A stretch of DNA of 11,634 nucleotides from an uncultured Hyphomonadaceae bacterium (GTDB taxonomy: Bacteria > Pseudomonadota > Alphaproteobacteria > Caulobacterales > Hyphomonadaceae): NCBI GenBank assembly GCA_937873805.1, contig CALMWO010000384.1:1-11634 (forward strand), read 5' to 3'. Under the pieces are notes generated by a model. The model did not search any database and was not told the DNA's origin. It worked only from the letters and a program-made list of their open reading frames with translations. Positions within the stretch are counted from its first letter, which is position 1; every line of letters starts with the position of its first letter. This document shows positions 6,096-11,634 of this stretch, one piece after another. Position numbers and translations under genes: made by a program.

Positions 6096-7156
6096 AATTC
6101 CTCGACCAGTGCAAAGTCTATGTGAAGTCTGGCGGCGGTGGAGACGGTTGCGTCTCGTTCCGGCGCGAGAAGTTCATTCCGTTCGGCGGCCCCGATGGCG
6201 GCGACGGCGGACGCGGCGGCGATGTGATCATCGAAGCGGTTGAAGGCCTCAACACGCTGATCGATTACCGTTACCTGCAGCACTACAAGGCGCAACGCGG
6301 CGTCCACGGCATGGGCGCGAACCGCACCGGGTCCGACGCACCAACGCTGGTGCTCAAGGTTCCGGTCGGCACGCAGGTGTTCGAGGAAGACCAGGAAACG
6401 CTCATTGCTGATCTGGACAAGCTCGGCGACCAGGTTCTGCTCGCCAAGGGCGGTACGGGCGGCTGGGGCAATACCAAGTTCAAATCCTCGACCAACCAGG
6501 CCCCGCGCCGCTTCAACCCCGGTCATGATGGCGAGGAGCGCTGGATCTGGCTGCGCCTCAAGCTGATCGCCGACGCTGGCCTGCTCGGCATGCCCAACGC
6601 GGGCAAGTCGACCTTCCTCGCTGCCGTCAGCGCAGCAAAGCCGAAGATCGCGGACTATCCCTTCACCACGCTTGTGCCGAACCTCGGCGTCGTCTCGCTC
6701 GGCATCGGCGCCAGCTTCGTGCTCGCCGACATTCCGGGCCTGATCGAAGGCGCCGCTGAAGGCGCCGGGGTCGGCACACGCTTCCTCGGTCACGTCGAAC
6801 GCTGCGCCGTGCTGCTGCACCTCGTCGATGGCACACAGGAAGATGTCGGTGAAGCTTACCGCGTCATCCGCGCCGAGCTCGAGAAATATGGCGGCGGCCT
6901 GGCGGATAAGCCGGAGATCGTCGCGCTGAACAAGATCGACGCGATGACCAAGGAAGAGATCAGCGAGAAAGCAGCCCAGCTGAAGAAGGCGTGCAAGCAG
7001 ACCCCGCTCCGCATCTCCGGCGCCTCGCAGAAGGGCGTGCCTGAAACCGTGCAGAAACTCTTCCAGATCGTCACGGAACATCGTCGCGCCGAACGCGAAG
7101 CGCAGATCGAAGCGGAGATGACGCCCGAAGAGAAATCCGAAGGCTGGAAACCGTGA
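6092..7156 (+). CDS. obgE: Obg-family GTPase (ribosome assembly, stress control)
   Basis: ObgE/CgtA binds the 50S subunit and couples GTP levels to ribosome maturation, replication and stress. The protein has 354 residues. The glycine-rich Obg domain (about 1-158) begins MKFLDQCKVYVKSGGGGDG and contains the GGPDGGDGGRGG stretch. The G domain follows with G1 GMPNAGKS (166-173), the TT of G2 (about 188-189), G3 DIPG (213-216), G4 NKID (280-283) and G5 SGAS (309-312). There is no C-terminal OCT domain; the short acidic end is the usual proteobacterial form. It overlaps the upstream GNAT by four bases and proB by four bases (GTGA), so the three are almost certainly translated from one message. 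Closeness to rplU-rpmA is widespread in bacteria and fits its ribosomal role. Confidence 0.97.
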   Translation: MKFLDQCKVYVKSGGGGDGCVSFRREKFIPFGGPDGGDGGRGGDVIIEAVEGLNTLIDYRYLQHYKAQRGVHGMGANRTGSDAPTLVLKVPVGTQVFEEDQETLIADLDKLGDQVLLAKGGTGGWGNTKFKSSTNQAPRRFNPGHDGEERWIWLRLKLIADAGLLGMPNAGKSTFLAAVSAAKPKIADYPFTTLVPNLGVVSLGIGASFVLADIPGLIEGAAEGAGVGTRFLGHVERCAVLLHLVDGTQEDVGEAYRVIRAELEKYGGGLADKPEIVALNKIDAMTKEEISEKAAQLKKACKQTPLRISGASQKGVPETVQKLFQIVTEHRRAEREAQIEAEMTPEEKSEGWKP

Positions 7157-8289
7157 CATCCCCCCTCGCCTCGGCGCGGCGCGTCGTCATCAAGGTCGGC
7201 TCCTCGCTCCTGATCGATCAGGAGACGGGACAACCGCACGCGGCGCGCTTCGCCGCGATTGCCGCCGACGCCGCAAAGCTGCGCGGTGAGGGCAAGTCGA
7301 TCGTCATCGTCTCCTCCGGCGCCGTGGCCCTGGGTCGCCGCGCGCTGGGCCTCAAGCCCGGCAAGCTCCGCCTCGAAGAAAAACAGGCCGCCGCAGCCGC
7401 AGGCCAGCCCAAGCTCATGCGCGCCTGGGAAGATGGGCTGGCAAAGTACAACGCCCCCGTCGCACAGGCCCTGCTCACCTTCGAAGACACCGAGCGCCGC
7501 CGCCGCTGGCTCAACGCCCGCTCGACCATGGAAACCCTGCTCGAACGCGGCGCGATCCCGATCGTCAACGAGAACGACACCGTCGCCACCGAAGAAATCC
7601 GCTATGGCGACAATGACCGCCTCGCCGCCCGCGTCGCCCAGATGCTCGGCGCGGACGTGCTCGTCCTGCTCTCGGATATCGATGGCCTCTATGACGCCGA
7701 CCCACGCTCGCATCCGAACGCAAGCCACATCGCCGAAGTCCGCAAGCTGACGCCTGAGATCGCAGCCATGGCCGGCGGCGCCAACGCCTCCGCTGGCGTA
7801 GGCTCTGGCGGAATGTCCACCAAGATCGACGCGGCGCGCATTGCGCTGACCGCCGGTTGCTCGACACTCATCACGCTTGGCGCCAATGCCACCGCTGAGG
7901 CAGGCCCCCTCGCTGCACTCGCCAGCGGCGCACGCGGCACGTGGTTCCTCACAGATCTTTCACCCGAGACCGCCCGCAAGCAATGGCTCGCCGGCGCACT
8001 TCGTCCCACCGGCTCAGTACGCGTGGACGCCGGCGCAGCCCGCGCCCTCAAGACCGGAAAGTCGCTTCTTGCTGCCGGCGTCACCGCAGTCGCCGGCCGC
8101 TTTGAACGTGGCGATGCCGTCGACGTCACCGACCCCGATGGCGCAACCATCGCGCGCGGCGTGTCGGCTTATTCGTCTGAAGACGCCACCAAGCTGATCG
8201 GCCGCAAGTCGGACGAGTTCGAAGCCATTCTCGGCTATCGCGGTCGCCCGGCCCTTATCCATGTCGATGACATGGTGCTGGTCGGCTAG
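7153..8289 (+). CDS. proB: Glutamate 5-kinase (first step of proline synthesis)
   Basis: ProB phosphorylates glutamate to gamma-glutamyl phosphate with ATP, the committed and usually proline-inhibited step. The 378-residue protein has an amino-acid kinase domain with VVIKVGSSLL (11-20), IVSSGAVALGRRALG (52-66), NENDTV (139-144) and YGDNDRLAARVAQ (151-163). LLSDIDGLYDADP (172-184) and GSGGMSTK (217-224) complete the domain. A C-terminal PUA domain (about 286-372) is present, as in the longer bacterial enzymes. The start is GTG, sharing GTGA with the obgE stop. The stop lies inside a CTAG that also holds the stop of the convergent acetyltransferase gene. proA is not next to it but about 2.1 kb downstream. 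Confidence 0.97.
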   Translation: MTSPLASARRVVIKVGSSLLIDQETGQPHAARFAAIAADAAKLRGEGKSIVIVSSGAVALGRRALGLKPGKLRLEEKQAAAAAGQPKLMRAWEDGLAKYNAPVAQALLTFEDTERRRRWLNARSTMETLLERGAIPIVNENDTVATEEIRYGDNDRLAARVAQMLGADVLVLLSDIDGLYDADPRSHPNASHIAEVRKLTPEIAAMAGGANASAGVGSGGMSTKIDAARIALTAGCSTLITLGANATAEAGPLAALASGARGTWFLTDLSPETARKQWLAGALRPTGSVRVDAGAARALKTGKSLLAAGVTAVAGRFERGDAVDVTDPDGATIARGVSAYSSEDATKLIGRKSDEFEAILGYRGRPALIHVDDMVLVG

Positions 8290-8558
8290 ACTACCAGATC
8301 GCGATACTGTTTCGAGCCACGCAGCCAGCCAGCCGCATAGCCACACACCGGCACGACACGCCACTTGTTCTGCGTAGCTTCTTCAGCGACCCGCGCCATC
8401 AGCCGGCCAGCCGCACCTGTGCCACGCAGTTCCGGCGGCGCCTCAACCCACAATATGGTCAGCACGCCATCCGCCCTGCGATACCGCGCGAACGAGGTAT
8501 GGCCGTTCTCGTCCAGCTCGTACTGGCTCTCGGCCGTGTTGTCGCGAAGATCGCTCAT
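8286..8558 (-). CDS. Small YidJ-type GNAT N-acetyltransferase
   Basis: This is a 90-residue, minimal GNAT domain of the kind found in YidJ-like proteins (COG2388). It has a short antiparallel sheet (SQYELDENGHTSFARYRRADG), the LTILWVEAPPELRGTGAAGRLM segment with acetyl-CoA motif RGTGAA (45-50), and the VVPVCGYAAGWLR ending with Cys72. The whole family is about 90-110 residues, so this one is complete. The start at 8558 is chosen over one 45 bases upstream because AGGAG (8567-8571) lies eight bases before it and the family begins here. It is downstream of the SDR gene on the same strand (72-base gap), so co-transcription is possible. Its 3' end overlaps proB by four bases, tail to tail. Members are thought to acetylate small molecules or proteins; the substrate is unknown. 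Confidence 0.87.
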   Translation of the reverse strand: MSDLRDNTAESQYELDENGHTSFARYRRADGVLTILWVEAPPELRGTGAAGRLMARVAEEATQNKWRVVPVCGYAAGWLRGSKQYRDLVV

Positions 8559-8588
8559 CACACATACTCCTGCCCCGCCCCACTGTAC

Positions 8589-8619
8589 GCGGAACGGGGC
8601 CAAGATCGAGTGGTTCCGC
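8589..8619 (-). repeat. Inverted repeat between SDR and small GNAT genes
   Basis: GCGGAAC (8589-8595) and GTTCCGC (8613-8619) are perfect inverted arms seven bases long around a 17-base loop. They lie just past the SDR stop codon on the minus strand. No T-run follows on either strand, so this is not a textbook terminator; it may be a processing or attenuation hairpin or chance. Confidence 0.3.
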
Positions 8620-8630
8620 TCCGTCGGCTC

Positions 8631-9440
8631 CTAGGCCGCGTGCTCCACGGCTTTCACGCCATACCGCGCAGCAGGGATATTCCGCGACAGGTTCGGCAAC
8701 AGATTCAGCCTCGCCGCCTCGAACGTCTGCCAGTCGGCCACCTCCGGCAGCGCGGGTATCGTCACCACCTCGCCAGCATCGAACCCGGCCAGCGCCGCAT
8801 CCACCATGTCATGCACATCCATCAGGATCGCCGGATCAAGCGTCCCGATGCCACGGCCCGAACGGTCCCAGATCTCGGTCCGCGTCGCGCCTGGCAACAC
8901 GGCCTGCACGCGCACACCATGCGGCGACGTCTCGTTATGCAACGCCCGCGAGAAGCTCAACACAAACGCCTTCGACCCCGCATACACCGCGCCGCCGATC
9001 TCATGCGCCACACCCAGCACCGACGACAGGTTGATGATCGCCCCGCCTCCGCGCTTCACGAATGCATTGGCCGCCACAATCCCAAGCCGCGTCGCTGCCG
9101 TGACATTCAGGTCCACCAGCTTCTGGAAATCATCCGGCGTCGCGCCAATGATCGGCTTCGACACCGCCATCCCGGCATTGTTCACCAGCACGCCGGTATG
9201 CGGGTCGCTGGCGATCAGGTGCTCGATCCGCTCCAGCTCCGTCCGGTTGGTCAGGTCCGCAGGTTCAATCGCAACATTGACGCCATGCTGCTCCCAAAGC
9301 CGCGCCGCCAGCATTTCCAGGCGCTGGAAGTCACGCGCCACCAGAACAAGATTATGCCCGCGCTTCGCAAACCGCTCCGCGTAAACCGCGCCGATCCCGG
9401 TGGAGGCCCCTGTAATCAGGACGGTGTCTTTGGTGCTCAT
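8631..9440 (-). CDS. Classical short-chain dehydrogenase/reductase (SDR)
   Basis: This 269-residue NAD(P)-dependent oxidoreductase has the classical SDR layout. The cofactor-binding turn TGASTGIG is at 10-17, VNNAG at 86-90, Asn113 lies in the NVT stretch, and the catalytic serine is in NLSS (137-140). YAGSK gives Tyr153 and Lys157, and the LPGATRTEIW segment runs from 182 to 191. An Arg follows the VLVA strand (Arg36), often a sign of NADP preference. The start at 9440 is chosen because AAGGA (9449-9453) lies eight bases before it and the protein begins right at the cofactor strand. A longer frame would add 22 residues from the promoter region. It is divergent from an HxlR regulator, an arrangement common for SDRs controlled by that regulator. 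The substrate is unknown. Confidence 0.93.
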   Translation of the reverse strand: MSTKDTVLITGASTGIGAVYAERFAKRGHNLVLVARDFQRLEMLAARLWEQHGVNVAIEPADLTNRTELERIEHLIASDPHTGVLVNNAGMAVSKPIIGATPDDFQKLVDLNVTAATRLGIVAANAFVKRGGGAIINLSSVLGVAHEIGGAVYAGSKAFVLSFSRALHNETSPHGVRVQAVLPGATRTEIWDRSGRGIGTLDPAILMDVHDMVDAALAGFDAGEVVTIPALPEVADWQTFEAARLNLLPNLSRNIPAARYGVKAVEHAA

Positions 9441-9477
9441 GGCTGAAATCCTTCTTCGGCAATCTGCCGTTGCAGGG

Positions 9478-9506
9478 GATTTTGGGCTGTGACTTGCATA
9501 ATGCAA
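9478..9506 (-). promoter_or_regulatory. Candidate promoter of the SDR gene
   Basis: On the minus strand, TTGCAT (9506-9501) is followed after 17 bases by AAAATC (9483-9478). Transcription would start near 9471, leaving a leader of about 31 bases that holds the AAGGA ribosome site. The -35 is one arm of the 13-base palindrome, so a bound repressor would block it. Confidence 0.4.
9494..9506. promoter_or_regulatory. Palindromic candidate operator TTGCATAATGCAA
   Basis: This is a perfect palindrome of two six-base arms around one central A, in the 89-base gap between the divergent SDR and HxlR genes. HxlR-family regulators are dimeric winged-helix proteins that bind such symmetric sites, often next to their own gene. 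A ten-base direct repeat, GCAATCTGCC, also occurs in the gap at 9459-9468 and 9503-9512, the second overlapping the palindrome. Confidence 0.5.
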
Positions 9507-9522
9507 TCTGCCCCGCCATATG
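9494..9522 (+). promoter_or_regulatory. Candidate promoter of the HxlR gene, giving a near-leaderless message
   Basis: TTGCAT (9494-9499) is followed after 17 bases by CATATG (9517-9522). The expected transcription start is within a base or two of the ATG at 9530. This would fit the absence of a Shine-Dalgarno sequence there. Confidence 0.4.
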
Positions 9523-9529
9523 CTTCCTC

Positions 9530-9862
9530 ATGAGAAGGAAGAGTTTTGCTGAAGACCGCTGCCCTGTCGCCCGCACGCTAGATCGCGTTGGCGACCCGTG
9601 GAGCATGCTGATCCTGCGTGACGCCGGCTTCGGCTCGACCCGCTTCGACCAGTTCGAGGCCAGCCTCGGCATCGCGCCCAACATGCTGTCGCGTCGCCTC
9701 GAAACGCTAGTGGAGGCCGGGATGCTCGAGCGCCAGCTCTATTCTGAAAAGCCCGAACGCTTCGAATACCTGCTCACCCCGCGCGGCCGCGATTTCCAGC
9801 CCGTCCTTGCCGCTCTCAAATCCTTTGGCGAACGCCACTACCCCAAACGCCGCGCCCGATGA
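9530..9862 (+). CDS. HxlR-family winged-helix transcriptional regulator
   Basis: This 110-residue DNA-binding protein matches the HxlR family: RCPVARTLDRVGDPWSMLILRDAGFG (10-35) with the near-invariant Cys11, FDQFEASLGIAPNMLSRRLETLVEAGMLER (39-68) as the recognition region, and YLLTPRGRDF (80-89) as the wing. HxlR proteins work as dimers and often sense electrophiles or aldehydes through the N-terminal Cys. The ATG at 9530 is preferred over a TTG at 9470, because the 20 residues before it are unlike the family. No Shine-Dalgarno is seen. It is divergent from the SDR gene and probably controls it. It is followed after 13 bases by a GNAT gene in the same direction. Confidence 0.92.
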   Translation: MRRKSFAEDRCPVARTLDRVGDPWSMLILRDAGFGSTRFDQFEASLGIAPNMLSRRLETLVEAGMLERQLYSEKPERFEYLLTPRGRDFQPVLAALKSFGERHYPKRRAR

Positions 9863-9875
9863 TACAGCCAGCGTC

Positions 9876-10406
9876 ATGCCCGCCGACTTCGTCACACGCC
9901 CGATAGATCCTGACGCCGATGGCGCAGCCCTGCACGCCATCTATGGCGACGCGGAATGCTGCCGCTATCTCTCGCGTCCGGTCACGGCGTCTGTCGCCGA
10001 CACCATTGCCATGATGCGCGAATGGATGGGCCGCGACGACATCAACTGGGTGCTGGCCGATCAGCCCGACGGCCCGGCCATAGGCCGCGTTTCCATCTAC
10101 TCATCAGGCCGCAACAATATCTGGGAAGCCGCCTGCATGATCTCGCCCGCCGCACGTGGCCGAAACCTTGCCGCGCGTGGCCTTGCCCTGGCCATCGAAG
10201 AAGCGTTCGAGCGCCGTGGTGTCCGGCGGATCATGGCGGATGTTGATCCTGACAACATTCCCTCTGCCCGCGTCTTCGAAAAGCTGGGCTTTGGCTATGA
10301 GGGCCGCCTGCGTGGCGAGTGGGAGACCCATATCGGCATCCGCGACAGCCTGATCTACGGCCTGCTGCGCGAAGACCCGCGACCGTGGCGCAACTGGCCT
10401 TTATAG
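9876..10406 (+). CDS. RimJ/RimL-type GNAT N-acetyltransferase
   Basis: This 176-residue protein begins FVTRPIDPDADGAALHAIYGDAE, as in RimJ/RimL-like enzymes (Acetyltransf_3). The acetyl-CoA region is SPAARGRNLAARGLALAIEEAF (90-111), and DPDNIPSARVFEKLGFGYEGRLR (124-146) is a textbook motif B. In motif A the usual glycine of R-x-x-G-x-A is Asn97. The start at 9876 sits just before conserved sequence and 13 bases after the HxlR stop. An earlier in-frame start (9807) would overlap that gene by 56 bases. The Shine-Dalgarno is weak, so expression may depend on upstream translation. It lies 29 bases before proA and may share its message. The substrate is unknown. Confidence 0.88.
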   Translation: MPADFVTRPIDPDADGAALHAIYGDAECCRYLSRPVTASVADTIAMMREWMGRDDINWVLADQPDGPAIGRVSIYSSGRNNIWEAACMISPAARGRNLAARGLALAIEEAFERRGVRRIMADVDPDNIPSARVFEKLGFGYEGRLRGEWETHIGIRDSLIYGLLREDPRPWRNWPL

Positions 10407-10435
10407 CTGCTCCACACCCTGCTAAACGGACGACC

Positions 10436-11634
10436 ATGACAATCCAGCTCCCCCTTGCCGCGCACGACGCGGGCCTCGCCGGCATCATGATGGCCATGGG
10501 CGTCTCCGCCCGCGCCGCTTCTGCTGAAGTCGCGAAAGCCGGCCCGGAAAAGCGCACAGCCGCCCTCCAGGCCATGGCCGCGCGCATCCGCGCCGCCGCG
10601 CCCGCATTGATGGAAGCCAACAAGGAAGACATGGCCGCCGCAACCGTCAAAGGCATCAGCGGCGCCATGCTTGACCGGCTTGAGCTCAATGCTTCCCGCA
10701 TCGAGGCCATGGCCAAGGGCATTGAAGACGTCGCCGCCCTTCCCGATCCCGTGGGCTCCGTCATGGCGACATGGACGCGCCCCAACGGCCTCGAGATTTC
10801 GCGCGTGCGCGGCCCCATTGGCGTTATCGGCATCATCTATGAAAGCCGTCCGAACGTCACCGCCGATGCAGGCGCGCTCTGCCTGCGCGCCGCCAACGCC
10901 GCCATCCTCCGCGGCGGCTCTGAAAGCCTGAAATCCTCCCGCGCGATCGCCGAATGCCTTCGCGCCGGTCTCGCCGACTCTGGCCTGCCGCAGGATGCAA
11001 TCCAGCTGGTGCAGACGCCGGACCGCGCAGCTGTCGGTCACTTGCTGTCAGGCCTCGGCGGCAAGCTCGACGTGGTCGTGCCCCGTGGCGGCAAATCGCT
11101 CGTCGCCCGTGTGCAGGACGAGGCGCGCGTGCCCGTCATCGGCCACCTCGAAGGCCTTTGCCACACCTACATCCACGCGAAAGCGGATCCGGCGAAGGCC
11201 GAAGCCATCATCCTCAACGCCAAGCTGCGCCGCGTCGGCGTGTGCGGCTCGACCGAGACGATGCTGATCGATGCCTCCATCGCGCCCGCGCTGCTGCCCC
11301 GCCTGGCAAAGGCGCTGGAAGCTGCCGGTTGCGAACTGCGTGGCGACGAACGCGCCCGCGCCATCCATCCAATGATCGCGGCGACGGAAGACGACTGGAC
11401 AACCGAATACCTCGCGCCGATCCTTTCGGTCGCCGTGGTGGACGGGCTCGAAGGCGCCATGGCGCACATCGCGCGTTATGGTTCGCAGCACACCGAAAGC
11501 ATCGTCACCGAAGACGACTCGGCAGCGGAACGTTTCCTTGCTGAAGTCGACAGCGCCATCGTCATGCGCAACGCCTCGACACAGTTTGCCGATGGCGCAG
11601 AATTCGGCATGGGCGCCGAAATCGGCATTGCCAC
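10436..11634 (+). CDS. proA: Glutamate-5-semialdehyde dehydrogenase (gamma-glutamyl phosphate reductase), runs off the right edge
   Basis: ProA reduces gamma-glutamyl phosphate with NADPH to glutamate semialdehyde, the step after ProB in proline synthesis. About 399 residues are visible of the usual 415-430, open to the right edge. Landmarks are LDRLELNASRIEAMAKGIEDV (79-99), the GPIGVIGIIYESRPNVTADA core (126-145), LRGGSESLKSS (158-168), and VVVPRGGK (213-220). The nucleophile Cys270 is in RRVGVCGSTETML, and FGMGAEIGIAT is the last part seen. The aldehyde-dehydrogenase superfamily fold is expected. The ATG has only a weak ribosome site, and Met18, Met19 and Met21 could also serve as starts. 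Normally proA follows proB closely; here four genes lie between. It probably shares a message with the GNAT gene just upstream. Confidence 0.96.
   Translation, partial: MTIQLPLAAHDAGLAGIMMAMGVSARAASAEVAKAGPEKRTAALQAMAARIRAAAPALMEANKEDMAAATVKGISGAMLDRLELNASRIEAMAKGIEDVAALPDPVGSVMATWTRPNGLEISRVRGPIGVIGIIYESRPNVTADAGALCLRAANAAILRGGSESLKSSRAIAECLRAGLADSGLPQDAIQLVQTPDRAAVGHLLSGLGGKLDVVVPRGGKSLVARVQDEARVPVIGHLEGLCHTYIHAKADPAKAEAIILNAKLRRVGVCGSTETMLIDASIAPALLPRLAKALEAAGCELRGDERARAIHPMIAATEDDWTTEYLAPILSVAVVDGLEGAMAHIARYGSQHTESIVTEDDSAAERFLAEVDSAIVMRNASTQFADGAEFGMGAEIGIA

Noticed and set aside
5840..7159. Minus-strand open frame (439 codons) across obgE
   Set aside because: It is antisense to obgE, whose five G motifs are intact, and shows no domain of its own.
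8499..9446. Plus-strand open frame (315 codons) opposite the SDR gene
   Set aside because: The SDR on the other strand has complete cofactor and catalytic motifs; this translation is His/Arg-rich without any family likeness.

Overview
The window is GC-rich, densely packed bacterial DNA, most likely from an alphaproteobacterium. The main reasons are the gene order rplU-rpmA-(acetyltransferase)-obgE-proB-proA, the long Ala/Lys-rich tail on ribosomal protein L21, and an ObgE without the extra C-terminal domain of Firmicutes. A Hyphomonas- or Caulobacter-like lineage is possible, but that is inference from general resemblance and not a search result.

Left part (1-3673): the window opens inside the 3' region of a bacterial alpha-2-macroglobulin gene. 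Its reading frame stops making sense near base 208. From about base 210, in another frame, comes the last quarter of a periplasmic adaptor (CzcB/CusB type), which overlaps by one base a complete CzcA-type heavy-metal RND pump gene (494-3673). The two truncated genes are joined at a chimeric junction, either a real deletion or translocation or an assembly error. An open frame from base 32 through the pump is an accident of this junction; the pump itself starts at 494.

Middle part (3674-8289): a sigma-70-like promoter precedes rplU (L21) and rpmA (L27, TTG start), followed by a strong intrinsic terminator. Next come two different GNAT acetyltransferases, the ribosome-assembly GTPase obgE and glutamate 5-kinase proB. 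From the first GNAT to proB the genes abut or overlap by a few bases and look like one transcription unit. The leaders of rplU and rpmA each carry a small GCAA-loop hairpin and a longer GC-rich hairpin.

Right part (8286-11634): four genes separate proB from proA. A small YidJ-type GNAT and a short-chain dehydrogenase lie on the minus strand, and an HxlR-type regulator and a RimJ/RimL-type GNAT lie on the plus strand. The SDR and HxlR genes are divergent across an 89-bp gap. That gap holds a perfect 13-bp palindrome whose two arms fit as back-to-back -35 elements, the classic layout of a regulator and its target. proA (glutamate-5-semialdehyde dehydrogenase) runs off the right edge. ProB and ProA carry out the first two steps of proline synthesis, and here they are probably transcribed from separate units.

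Nothing in the window is plainly a new defence or mobile system; no tRNA, rRNA, CRISPR array or transposase was seen. The points most worth checking are the chimeric left end, the RNA structures around rplU/rpmA, the shared -35 palindrome, and the insertion that splits proB from proA. No gene-free stretch exceeds 300 bases.
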